Positions 24,206-32,180 of a stretch of 46,730 nucleotides of DNA are shown here, piece by piece (position 1 is the stretch's first letter; every line of letters starts with the position of its first letter). The DNA lies in contig CALAZS010000288.1 in assembly GCA_937926265.1 (NCBI GenBank), forward strand, positions 1-46,730. Direction: 5' to 3'. Source of the DNA: an uncultured Gammaproteobacteria bacterium (GTDB taxonomy: Bacteria; Pseudomonadota; Gammaproteobacteria; Chromatiales; Chromatiaceae). The translations under genes were made by a program, and so were the position numbers. The notes under the pieces were generated by a model. It made no database searches. It was not told the origin of the DNA and saw nothing but the letters and a program-made list of their open reading frames with translations.

Positions 24206-24373
24206 ATGTCTCAATCAATAATAAAATCCAGCAACAAACCGGCCTGTGACAAGACATCGTGTAAGACAGAAACTTTTTTCGACCGGGATGTCGAACTGGT
24301 TATCTGTAAAGAAATGAAAAATTGTGCTTATAAAAAGCAACACAACAAGCTGACTATTTGCCTCTGTAAATAA
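24206..24373 (+). CDS. Small six-cysteine protein
   Basis: The 55-residue protein is not recognised. Cysteines are at 14, 19, 34, 40, 52 and 54. It is basic, with no signal peptide and no membrane segment. The start is set by GGGAGA five bases upstream of ATG 24206; a longer reading from a GTG upstream would add a hydrophobic stretch but has no ribosome site. Metal binding (zinc or iron-sulphur) is conceivable from the cysteine content. It stands alone between cmoM and ctaB, preceded by a possible FNR/ANR dyad. Confidence 0.6.
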   Translation: MSQSIIKSSNKPACDKTSCKTETFFDRDVELVICKEMKNCAYKKQHNKLTICLCK

Positions 24374-24412
24374 GCCTAAAAAGACCCATCAGAGCCGAAT
24401 AGCCAATAACGT

Positions 24413-25336
24413 TCAGGCAATCAATAACCTGAAAAATTCTCGCGCGTAGTGATCTGCCAGCAAAAATGCAAACAACAGGCTCAGGTAAAAAATTGAGTAG
24501 CCAAATGTTTTCATTGCCAGCTTATCGGTTTCATCCTTATAGAGGCGATAGGCATAGTAAAGGAAGCCTATGCCAAGCGATATCGCACCTGCCAGATAAA
24601 TCAGGCCACTCATGTTAATGACTGCCGGCATCATTGATACGGTAAACAGCAGCAGGGTATAAAGCAGAATCTGCGCCTTTGTAAACGGCACACCATGCGT
24701 TACGGGTAACATTGGAATACCTGCCTTGGCATATTCTTCACGACGACGGATAGCCAATGCCCAGAAGTGCGGTGGTGTCCAAACGAAAATAATCAGAAAC
24801 AGCAACAACGCCTCTGTACCTACTTCACCTGTGACAGCAGCCCAGCCCAGCAAGGGTGGCGCAGCACCTGCAGCACCGCCCAGGACAATATTCTGAGGTG
24901 TGCTTCTTTTCAGAAAAACCGTGTAGATAACTGCATAACCGATGAGGGCGATAAACGTTAACAGAGCAGTTAGCTGGTTAACAAAAGTTAACAATATCGT
25001 CATTGCTGTCGCAGCCAGCAACAAGGCAAAAGCCAGAACATGCATGGTATCAAGCTGCCCTGAAGGTAACGGCCGGTTTTGTGTGCGTTGCATGATGGCA
25101 TCAATTTTTTGATCGATCATGTGATTTAATGCAGCACCCGAGGCCGCTGCCAAACCAATACCGATATTTGCCGCAACCAGAATATCAAATGGAGGCAAAC
25201 CACCAGGACTTGCCAGCAACATACCGACAAAAGCAGTAAACACAATAAGGTATACCACTTTGGGTTTACATAATTCGTAGTAACTTCTCCAACCTAAAGC
25301 CTGTGAAGCTGTTTTAACTTTTGCTGTCGCTGTCAT
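24413..25336 (-). CDS. ctaB: Protoheme IX farnesyltransferase
   Basis: The 307-residue UbiA-family membrane prenyltransferase makes haem O from haem B and farnesyl diphosphate. The Asp-rich motif NHMIDQKIDAIMQRTQNRPLP (the LNxxxDxxxDxxMxRTxxRPL consensus) and the second motif YAKAGIPMLP are present, with about nine membrane helices. It is last in the minus-strand set surf1, thioredoxin-like gene, ctaB, three bases after the preceding stop, and works with CtaA to supply haem A. Confidence 0.96.
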   Translation of the reverse strand: MTATAKVKTASQALGWRSYYELCKPKVVYLIVFTAFVGMLLASPGGLPPFDILVAANIGIGLAAASGAALNHMIDQKIDAIMQRTQNRPLPSGQLDTMHVLAFALLLAATAMTILLTFVNQLTALLTFIALIGYAVIYTVFLKRSTPQNIVLGGAAGAAPPLLGWAAVTGEVGTEALLLFLIIFVWTPPHFWALAIRRREEYAKAGIPMLPVTHGVPFTKAQILLYTLLLFTVSMMPAVINMSGLIYLAGAISLGIGFLYYAYRLYKDETDKLAMKTFGYSIFYLSLLFAFLLADHYAREFFRLLIA

Positions 25337-25339
25337 GTT

Positions 25340-26020
25340 CTATTCTGCCTGTTTCGGTTTGCCTATTCTTACCAGTTTAATCAGACGCCTGAAATCTTTC
25401 GCAATATCTTCAGGGTCCACCTCTGACGGATAGGCCATCATGAGATTTGCTGCCGGGTCAGCTATATAAATACGATTTAGTGGTTGAGTATCACTGATTT
25501 TCATTGCATCAATCAGCTGTTCACCATCCGGGCTGTTCGTTGTAACAATCGACATTCCTTCAAAAGGTTCGATTTTTTCTTTAAATTCGGTCAATTTTTG
25601 TTGATCGGTGAGTACAAAAATTCTCTCGACATTCTGACGATCCTCACCCATCAAACGCCTGACCTGGCGCATGTAAAAAACATTTTTCAGACAGCGCTCA
25701 TCACAATCACTTGAACCTGCCATAATCAGCAGCCAGTTACCCTTGAGCTCATTTGTCAGAACTGTTTCTGAATTGATAGTCTGCAATGATAAATCAGCAA
25801 TGGACCGAACAGGCGATATCAGCTCACCACGGTTACTGGGAGCGATCTCTGGCATAATGTCCATATTGGCATACCATATCCAGCTCACAAGGTAAGGCAG
25901 GCCACTGACCAGCAAAAGCAGCCAGAAAATTTTTCTGCTGCGTTTAATTTCCTTTTTACCGTCTGGTTTACCATCAGGTTTAATCTCAGGTTTACCCTGA
26001 TTATCTGCTACTGCATTCAT
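25340..26020 (-). CDS. Membrane-anchored Sco-like thioredoxin-fold protein without histidine
   Basis: The 226-residue protein has a basic, low-complexity cytoplasmic N-terminus, one membrane anchor (about 31-51) and a periplasmic thioredoxin-like domain with a C-x3-C motif (SSDCDERC). C-x3-C is the copper/redox site of Sco1/SenC, but I find no histidine anywhere in the protein, so the distal Cu-ligand His of Sco is missing. It lies between surf1 (overlap of four bases) and ctaB, so a role in oxidase assembly is likely. Thiol-disulfide reduction of the CuA site cysteines is one possible function. Confidence 0.8.
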   Translation of the reverse strand: MNAVADNQGKPEIKPDGKPDGKKEIKRSRKIFWLLLLVSGLPYLVSWIWYANMDIMPEIAPSNRGELISPVRSIADLSLQTINSETVLTNELKGNWLLIMAGSSDCDERCLKNVFYMRQVRRLMGEDRQNVERIFVLTDQQKLTEFKEKIEPFEGMSIVTTNSPDGEQLIDAMKISDTQPLNRIYIADPAANLMMAYPSEVDPEDIAKDFRRLIKLVRIGKPKQAE

Positions 26021-26727
26021 GATGTTTTTCGTTTAAAACTCAATCCTAAAAAAGTACCTAAAGCGATCAATGCAAATGCAGCCCAATGAATCGCATAACC
26101 TATATGCATACCCGATTTGTCTTCAATTTCAGGCCATGCCTTTTCATAACCAATGTTTGATTCCGGTGACAGTCTCAAAACGTAGGCAGGAACATTCAGT
26201 CCGGTTGTGCCGTTGTACAAATCAAGGTCCATGTAATTCCAGCGCCCCTTGTCAGCGCGTGCCTCAACACCTATAACCGGCGCCGAGCGAAACTGATCCA
26301 ACATTACCAGCAGTTCCTGCTGCCCGGTTTCGATAACCGCATCAGGCACCTGATCACGGGAACGACCCGCTGGTATCCAGCCCCTGTCGACCATCACCTT
26401 TGCACCCTGATTCGTACTGAATGGCGTCAGGATGCTATAACCAGGTTTTCCATGCCGGACAACATTATCCAGAAGCACCTGTCCTGATTCATGAAATTTG
26501 CCAGAGATCATGAATCGCCGATAACGGTCTTTGTTAAAATCAATCTTTGCCGCATCATATTGTTTCACTGGCAATTGTGAACGACTCAACACCTGTTCAC
26601 GCAGCAAGTTTCTTTCGTCTGCCCTGCTCAATTGCCAGACAGCCAATGCGGTAAAAACCGTAACAGCCAGGGCCGTCATAATTATGCCAAGCCAGCTTGG
26701 CCTGAACTCAAACTTTAGTTTTTGCAT
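26017..26727 (-). CDS. SURF1-family oxidase assembly protein
   Basis: The 236-residue protein has two membrane helices, at about 13-30 and 208-228, around a periplasmic domain. SURF1 features are WQLSRADERNLL, the LLDNVVRHGKPGYSILTPF region, VDRGWIP and the C-terminal HIGYAIHWAAFALIAL. SURF1 aids haem A insertion into oxidase subunit I. It opens the surf1, Sco-like, ctaB set and is divergent from the DUF2909 gene. No clear ribosome site precedes its ATG. Confidence 0.92.
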   Translation of the reverse strand: MQKLKFEFRPSWLGIIMTALAVTVFTALAVWQLSRADERNLLREQVLSRSQLPVKQYDAAKIDFNKDRYRRFMISGKFHESGQVLLDNVVRHGKPGYSILTPFSTNQGAKVMVDRGWIPAGRSRDQVPDAVIETGQQELLVMLDQFRSAPVIGVEARADKGRWNYMDLDLYNGTTGLNVPAYVLRLSPESNIGYEKAWPEIEDKSGMHIGYAIHWAAFALIALGTFLGLSFKRKTS

Positions 26728-26809
26728 CGAGCAAGTATATACTTTGTGTTTTAGCCGTCAGATTCATTTTATGTCTTCAGGCTTAAACTAAAACCGTTTA
26801 AGGATTCAA

Positions 26810-27016
26810 ATGACTTTCAAAACCCTTATCATCATCAACCTCGTTCTCATCCTGATCAGCCTGGGTGCCGGGGTGTTTTTCCTGCGCACTGATGGCAAAA
26901 AAGATACCCGCGTTGTAACCAGCCTGACCGTTCGGGTTGCCCTGTCAATTTCTCTCTTCGTACTGTTACTTGTTGGCTATGCGCTTGGTTATATCCAACC
27001 TCACGGCATCAGTTAA
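26810..27016 (+). CDS. DUF2909 twin-transmembrane protein
   Basis: The 68-residue protein has two membrane helices (4-25 and 41-62) joined by a short basic loop (RTDGKKDTR). DUF2909 proteins are regularly found beside aa3 oxidase genes in gammaproteobacteria. Function is unknown. It is the only plus-strand gene inside the oxidase region, between surf1 and coxC, and AAGGA about seven bases upstream of its ATG is the likely ribosome site. Confidence 0.85.
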   Translation: MTFKTLIIINLVLILISLGAGVFFLRTDGKKDTRVVTSLTVRVALSISLFVLLLVGYALGYIQPHGIS

Positions 27017-27029
27017 CTGACAAAACAAA

Positions 27030-27051
27030 GGCGCTATCCATTGATAGCGCC
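27030..27051 (-). terminator. Terminator of the cox operon (and convergent DUF2909 gene)
   Basis: GGCGCTATC and GATAGCGCC form a perfect 9-bp stem with a 4-nt loop. On the minus strand it is followed by a T-rich run (TTTGTTTTG), making it a rho-independent terminator for coxC, whose stop is 45 bases away. On the plus strand it follows the DUF2909 stop by 13 bases. Confidence 0.82.
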
Positions 27052-27056
27052 CAGGT

Positions 27057-27101
27057 TTAAACCATAGACTCAGTTAAACCATAGAACGGGTTAAATCAGA
27101 G
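27057..27101. repeat. 17-bp imperfect tandem repeat at the coxC 3' end
   Basis: TTAAACCATAGA starts at 27057 and 27074, and TTAAATCAGAG starts at 27091, a strict 17-bp period. The last copy contains the coxC stop codon. Confidence 0.65.
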
Positions 27102-27989
27102 CCAGTAAACAAACACATATAAGCCCAGCCAAACCACGTCAACAAAGTGCCAGTACCAGGCAACTGCTTCAAAAGCAAAATGGTTATGTGCACTAAAATG
27201 CCTCTTCATTGCACGCAACATAATGGCCAATAGCATGATGGTACCAATTGTCACATGCATACCATGGAAACCAGTCAGCATGTAAAAGGTAGAGCCATAA
27301 ATACCGGAGTTAAGTGTTAAATCCATTTCAGCATAAGCATGACCATACTCGTATGCCTGCAGCCCCATGAACAAAGCACCCAATGCTACGGTGAGACCTA
27401 AACCAATAACCAGCTGTGAATTATTTTCTTTCTTAAGTCCCCAGTGAGCCCATGTCAGTGTCGCACCGGAAGTTAGAAGAATAATGGTATTCCAGAGAGG
27501 CAAACCACCTGCACCCATGATTTCTTTAGGAACAGTAAAGGTTTTACCGCCCAAACCTCCTTCAGGATCAGGAATTGTCTGGGCTGGCCATGAATACTGG
27601 AAGCCTTCCCAGAGAATATTTGAAGTTGCCAGGTAACCTTCGCCACCTAGATATGGCAAGGTAATATTTCTGAGGTAATAAAGACAACCAAAGAATGTAG
27701 CAAAGAAGAAAACCTCTGAAGTAATGAACCAGAACATGCCCTGTCGGAATGATCTGTCTACCTGGCTATTGTATTTACCTGACAGGTTTTCATCGATTAC
27801 ATCGGTAAACCAGCCTTTGAACAGGTAAGCAATAATAAATGACGCCAGCACCATCATCCATGGACCGATCGCATCACCGTTAACCCATAGCACAACGCCA
27901 AAAAGCAATATAAAGACACCAGAAGCAGCGATTATCGGCCACTGACTCCCATCTGGTACGTAGTAATTATCTTTCCCGGAAGATGTCAT
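27096..27989 (-). CDS. coxC: Cytochrome c oxidase subunit III
   Basis: The 297-residue protein has seven membrane helices. Family motifs are EVFFFATFFGCLYY (helix III, with the conserved Glu), GFHGMHVTIG and the C-terminal AVAWYWHFVDVVWLGLY. AGGGGA precedes the ATG. It is the last gene of the minus-strand cox operon, after ctaG, and is followed by a terminator hairpin. Confidence 0.96.
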   Translation of the reverse strand: MTSSGKDNYYVPDGSQWPIIAASGVFILLFGVVLWVNGDAIGPWMMVLASFIIAYLFKGWFTDVIDENLSGKYNSQVDRSFRQGMFWFITSEVFFFATFFGCLYYLRNITLPYLGGEGYLATSNILWEGFQYSWPAQTIPDPEGGLGGKTFTVPKEIMGAGGLPLWNTIILLTSGATLTWAHWGLKKENNSQLVIGLGLTVALGALFMGLQAYEYGHAYAEMDLTLNSGIYGSTFYMLTGFHGMHVTIGTIMLLAIMLRAMKRHFSAHNHFAFEAVAWYWHFVDVVWLGLYVFVYWL

Positions 27990-28039
27990 TTATCTAGTTC
28001 CCCTTTAATTGGATCTTGTTATTTAGTATTAATTTTTTG

Positions 28040-28615
28040 TTAGTGGATAGAAGCCACTTTTTTATTTACCTTGGACCTGTCTGTATTCATAAACGTATAA
28101 GACAGAGTAACCGTGCCATATTTTTCTGGCAATTCATTGGCAATGACAAATTTCAATGGCATTGCCTTGACTTCTCTTGGCTTAAGTTTTTGCTGGTTGA
28201 AACAGAAACACTCCACTTTGCTGAAGTGCTCCGTAGCCTGCCATGGCGTAATACCAGGAACAGCGGTGGTGATCACATTGTCATCCGTTTTGTTTACCGC
28301 GGTAAAAACCACTTCGTATGCTTTACCCGGATGAACCTGCATCTTTTTCACTTCAGGTTCAACATCCCATGGCAGGTCACCATTTAACGTGACATCAAAT
28401 TCGACATTGATCAGCCGGTCTTCATTTACACCACCGTGAATAACATCTTCCAAGGCCACTCGCCCTTCAGAAGCATCACCCACCTTGTTGATACCCGTTA
28501 CATCACAGATCAGCGTGTATAAAGGCACCATAGCGAAACCAAAACCAAACATGCCAATAACTGCCAGAAGCAATCGCTTGGCTACCACTTTATTTTTATC
28601 CACTTGAGAACTCAT
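28040..28615 (-). CDS. ctaG: Cytochrome c oxidase assembly protein CtaG (Cox11)
   Basis: The 191-residue protein has one N-terminal membrane helix (about 13-33) and a periplasmic immunoglobulin-like domain with the copper motif ECFCFNQQ. It delivers copper to CuB of subunit I. The start at 28615 is chosen over one ten codons upstream because GAGGA lies seven bases before it and because its ATG overlaps the TGA of the preceding 37-residue gene (ATGA). Confidence 0.95.
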   Translation of the reverse strand: MSSQVDKNKVVAKRLLLAVIGMFGFGFAMVPLYTLICDVTGINKVGDASEGRVALEDVIHGGVNEDRLINVEFDVTLNGDLPWDVEPEVKKMQVHPGKAYEVVFTAVNKTDDNVITTAVPGITPWQATEHFSKVECFCFNQQKLKPREVKAMPLKFVIANELPEKYGTVTLSYTFMNTDRSKVNKKVASIH

Positions 28616-28725
28616 AATCCATTCCTCAAAATATAAAGTGGCCAAAGCGCTATCAGCATTGCCAGGCCCGCCAAAAACAGGGCAACCCGCAAGTTTGATT
28701 TTTTCTGGTTTTGTTCGTTATCCAT
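28612..28725 (-). CDS. Small oxidase-assembly-type membrane protein, 37 aa
   Basis: This short frame (MDNEQNQKKSNLRVALF..., 37 residues) has a charged N-terminus and one membrane helix (about 14-33). GGGAAG lies about five bases upstream, and its TGA overlaps the ctaG ATG by four bases. Size, topology and place between coxA and ctaG match the cytochrome oxidase small assembly protein of other proteobacteria. It is easily missed because of its length. Confidence 0.75.
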   Translation of the reverse strand: MDNEQNQKKSNLRVALFLAGLAMLIALWPLYILRNGL

Positions 28726-28773
28726 ATTCTTCCCAAAACCGACTGAGTCATTAAACTCAGCCGGTTCTTAGTA

Positions 28774-30378
28774 CTATTTTGCTTTGAGAACAGGAGGCTC
28801 TTCGAAAGTGTGGAAAGGAGGTGGTGATGGCACAGTCCACTCCAGACCAGTCGTACCAACCTGCGCACCATCCCATGGCATATCACCTGCTTTCTCACCA
28901 CCACGAATGGTTTTGATAATAATGTAAAGGAACAACAGATGTGATGCACCAAAAGCAAATGCCGAAATAGAAGAGATAAAGTTGAATTCCAAAAAGATTG
29001 GACTGTAGTCAACGATACGTCTTGGCATTCCCGCCAGACCGGAGAAGTGCTGAGGGAAGAAAGTCAGGTTGAACGAAATAGTTGTCCACCAGAAGAAGAT
29101 TTTACCCAGCTTCTCGTCGTACATGTTTCCGGTCCATTTTGGCAGCCAGTAGAAAACACCAGCGTAAAGACCGAACACCGCACCAGGAATCAGTGCATAG
29201 TGGAAGTGAGCTACCACGAAGTAAGTATCGTGATACTGCAGGTCAGCAGGAACAACTGCCAGCATAACACCGGTTACACCGGCAAATGAGAACATCAATA
29301 CAATCGCGATAGCAAAAAGCATTGGTGTTTCAAATGTCATGGAACCACGCCACATGGTGAAGATGAAACTGAACAACATGTAACCCACTGGAATAGAGAT
29401 CAGGATGGTACCGATCATGAAATAGTTGGTTACTGCCTCAGACATACCGACTGTATATTGATGGTGAGCCCACACAACCATACCGAGGGCACATAAAAGC
29501 ATCATTGAGTAAACCAGTGGCTTGTATGCAAAAAGTGGCTTACGGGAGAAAGTTGGAACAATCAAACCCAGTACACCAATTGAAGGAAGCAGCAGAACAT
29601 ATACTTCGGGGTGCCCAAAGAACCAGAACAGGTGCTGGAACAGCACAGGGTCACCACCACCTGCGGCATCAAAGAATGCAGTACCGAAATGACGGTCAAA
29701 CAGCAACATGGTTACACCACCAGCAAGAACAGGCATTACCATGATCAGCAGCAGACCTGTGAGGAACCATGCCCATACGAATAAAGGCATATCCATCCAA
29801 CCCATACCAGGAGCACGCATGTTAATGATGGTTGTTACGATGTTAATGGAAGCAAGAATGGATGAGATACCCAGGATATGCAGTGTGAAGATACTGAAAT
29901 CCATACCAATACCAGCCTGAACAGAAAGAGGAGGATAAAGTGTCCAACCGGTATTAACAGGCGTGTCACCCCAAATATAAGGAGCGATCATTGAAATAAT
30001 CAGCATGGTGCCTGCAAATGGAAGCAACCAGAAACTCAGGTTGTTCAAGCGTGGCAAAGCCATATCTGGTGCACCGATCTGCATCGGGATCATCCAGTTG
30101 GCCATACCGGCTGCTGCTGGCATCACCATACCAAATACCATGATCAGGGCATGATTGGTTAAAAGGTTGTTATAGAGATCCGGGTTAAGAATCTGGATAC
30201 CAGGATACAGTAATTCCGCACGTAACATCATTGCCGATGCACCGCCAAGGAACAACATCACCAGGGCAAAAATCAGGTACATGGTACCGATGTCTTTATG
30301 GTTGGTGCTGAACAACCAGCGACGAAAACCTGCCGGTGGTCCGTGATGATGAGCGTCGTGTGCTACGTCAGTACTCAT
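28774..30378 (-). CDS. coxA: Cytochrome c oxidase subunit I (aa3 type) with altered K channel
   Basis: The 534-residue haem-copper oxidase subunit has all metal ligands: H76 (low-spin haem), H256-x3-Y260 with E258 (HPEVY), H305-H306 (CuB), H391 and H393 (haem a3 and haem a). The D-pathway entry is present (D105 in APDM, N112-N113). The K pathway is not: canonical PTGIK, which carries Thr359 and Lys362 of Paracoccus, reads PVGYM here (V331, M334). After HPEVY the sequence is also unusual (VLLLPSIGVLGLIV). GAGGAG precedes the ATG. It follows coxB and precedes the small assembly gene and ctaG. Confidence 0.97.
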   Translation of the reverse strand: MSTDVAHDAHHHGPPAGFRRWLFSTNHKDIGTMYLIFALVMLFLGGASAMMLRAELLYPGIQILNPDLYNNLLTNHALIMVFGMVMPAAAGMANWMIPMQIGAPDMALPRLNNLSFWLLPFAGTMLIISMIAPYIWGDTPVNTGWTLYPPLSVQAGIGMDFSIFTLHILGISSILASINIVTTIINMRAPGMGWMDMPLFVWAWFLTGLLLIMVMPVLAGGVTMLLFDRHFGTAFFDAAGGGDPVLFQHLFWFFGHPEVYVLLLPSIGVLGLIVPTFSRKPLFAYKPLVYSMMLLCALGMVVWAHHQYTVGMSEAVTNYFMIGTILISIPVGYMLFSFIFTMWRGSMTFETPMLFAIAIVLMFSFAGVTGVMLAVVPADLQYHDTYFVVAHFHYALIPGAVFGLYAGVFYWLPKWTGNMYDEKLGKIFFWWTTISFNLTFFPQHFSGLAGMPRRIVDYSPIFLEFNFISSISAFAFGASHLLFLYIIIKTIRGGEKAGDMPWDGAQVGTTGLEWTVPSPPPFHTFEEPPVLKAK

Positions 30379-30415
30379 GTTTCTATCTCCTCAATTAGAA
30401 ATCTTTTATGGTCTA

Positions 30416-31534
30416 TTATCTTGCTGCTTTAACGTCAGATGGCTGGACGACATCACCGGTGTCGTTGCCCCAGGCATTACGTTCGTAAGTGATTACAGCG
30501 GCCATTTCCAAATCATTTAATGCATTTTTCCAGGCGACCATGACAGGGTTGTTTTTACTACCATTAACAACGATATCAATATGTCCTTCAACTGGACCGA
30601 CGGTAATGGGACCATCCTTCAAAGCAGGAAACGCTGGTGGCAGGCCCTGGCCTTCAGCCTGGTGGCAGGCAACACAGTTGGTCTTGTAAACAGTTTCACC
30701 GCGAGCCATCAACTCTTCCATGGTCCATTCTTTATCAGAAGTCGCTTCTGCTGCAGCCTTGGCTTTTTCAGCCTGTTTCTCAGCAACCCAGGAAGCATAC
30801 TTATCTTCACTTACCGCATGAATAACAATCGGCATGAAAGCATGGCCGGTACCACAGTTTTCAGCGCATTGACCGCGGTAAACACCTTCTTTCTCAATGA
30901 TTGCCCAGGTTTCGTTAATGTAGCCTGGAATTGAGTCTTTTTTGTAGGCTAATGCAGGAACCCACCAGGCGTGTAACACGTCAGTAGCTGTATGAAGGAA
31001 ACGAATACGTTTGTTGATGGGAAGGATTACCGGGTTATCAACATCACGCAGATACAGTTCACTATCCGGCTCGTGTTTTTTCAGGTTTGAAACAAGACGA
31101 ATGTCTTCATCCATGTAATCGTAAGTCCATTTCCATTGGGAGCCCGTGACTTTCAGCGTCATATCCGGCTCAGTGGTATCTTCAACAAGGGCAAAAGTGT
31201 TTGCAGCTTTACCGGCAATACTCAAGTCAATACCCAGAACGACAACCGGTACCAGTACCCAGGCCCATTTACCGAACCAGCTGACATGAAAATTCTGATC
31301 TGCTTCATATCCTGCTGACTTACGGAATTTAATCAGTGCATAGACAATCACGGTAGTTATGATGATCATAATAACCGTGGCAACGTATGCAGTAAGCATA
31401 TGCAGATTATAGATATCCCTGGTCACCGGCGATACCGGCTCGGGCAGGTTCAGGCCGTATTCGGCTGCTGCAGCCCCGGCAAATAAAGCCAAACCCATTG
31501 CAGCCAGGTATTTCAGCCGTTTTACAAAAAGCAT
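30416..31534 (-). CDS. coxB: Cytochrome c oxidase subunit II with fused cytochrome c domain
   Basis: The 372-residue protein starts with a signal peptide, followed by two membrane helices (about 43-67 and 88-108). The periplasmic cupredoxin domain has the CuA ligands in CAENCGTGHAFM. A C-terminal cytochrome c domain with CVACH follows (about 270-355), making this a caa3-type subunit II. GGGGAG precedes the ATG. It lies between DUF2244 and coxA. Confidence 0.96.
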   Translation of the reverse strand: MLFVKRLKYLAAMGLALFAGAAAAEYGLNLPEPVSPVTRDIYNLHMLTAYVATVIMIIITTVIVYALIKFRKSAGYEADQNFHVSWFGKWAWVLVPVVVLGIDLSIAGKAANTFALVEDTTEPDMTLKVTGSQWKWTYDYMDEDIRLVSNLKKHEPDSELYLRDVDNPVILPINKRIRFLHTATDVLHAWWVPALAYKKDSIPGYINETWAIIEKEGVYRGQCAENCGTGHAFMPIVIHAVSEDKYASWVAEKQAEKAKAAAEATSDKEWTMEELMARGETVYKTNCVACHQAEGQGLPPAFPALKDGPITVGPVEGHIDIVVNGSKNNPVMVAWKNALNDLEMAAVITYERNAWGNDTGDVVQPSDVKAAR

Positions 31535-31585
31535 GTTTGCTCCCCTTTATTTCTTTTAATTTATAATTTTTTTAAAACCTGCAGT

Positions 31586-32083
31586 TTAAATTCGCTCAGC
31601 AGGTTTCATAATTCTAAGTTCATGATTCAAGCTTTCAGAAAGCTCTTCCCTTTCTTCATCAGTCAGACACTGACCGATTTCCAATTCCTTTCCATGGGAT
31701 CTAAGACAAAGATGTTTCGGATACCAGCTGATCTGGTCGTTAAAAAGGCGAACCTGAACCCAGTAGGGCTGAAACTGCCACTCATCTACTACCGACTTCA
31801 CATTACGGGTGACTCGTAAGAGGTTCTCAGAGAGATCAATAGTCTCAGTATCCCGGCTCGCCCGTTCTACCAGGTAAAAGGCAGATCCGAGTATTCCCAT
31901 TTCCAACAGCACCATTGGCATAACCATCCATGCCCCGAGTAACCAGAAGCGAAGAGCAATTCCAATGGAGAACACACAGATCAGGCTGAAAAAAATAATC
32001 AGTCCTTTTTTTCCTATTGATCGGTTAGGGCGGATAATAAAGCGAAAAGTCTTTCCAAATTCATCGCGCTCAGTAATCAGCAA
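31586..32083 (-). CDS. DUF2244 integral membrane protein
   Basis: The 165-residue protein has two membrane helices (about 27-45 and 49-70) and a cytoplasmic C-terminal domain typical of DUF2244. The start codon is TTG at 32083, supported by GAGG six bases upstream. DUF2244 genes are common at the front of aa3 oxidase operons; their role is unknown. It is first in the cox operon, about 45 bases after a sigma-70 promoter overlapped by an FNR-type site. Confidence 0.87.
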   Translation of the reverse strand: MLITERDEFGKTFRFIIRPNRSIGKKGLIIFFSLICVFSIGIALRFWLLGAWMVMPMVLLEMGILGSAFYLVERASRDTETIDLSENLLRVTRNVKSVVDEWQFQPYWVQVRLFNDQISWYPKHLCLRSHGKELEIGQCLTDEEREELSESLNHELRIMKPAERI

Positions 32084-32127
32084 ACCCGACCTCGAAAATT
32101 AATCTATTGCGTCAATTTGTCGCGTCG

Positions 32128-32155
32128 ATTCTACCGAACAATTGATTTATGTCAA
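32128..32155 (-). promoter_or_regulatory. Cox operon promoter with FNR/ANR-type site on the -35
   Basis: On the minus strand a perfect -35 TTGACA (32155-32150), a 16-bp spacer and -10 TAGAAT (32133-32128) form a strong sigma-70 promoter. TTGAC-ATAA-ATCAA (32155-32142) matches the FNR/ANR consensus TTGAT-N4-ATCAA except for one base and covers the -35. Binding there should repress the operon at low oxygen. Confidence 0.75.
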
Positions 32156-32180
32156 AGACAGCGGCAATTATTTTTGCATA

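Noticed and set aside
28653..29012. Minus-strand open frame of 119 codons at the coxA 3' end
   Set aside because: It overlaps coxA and the 37-residue gene out of frame and has no recognisable features.
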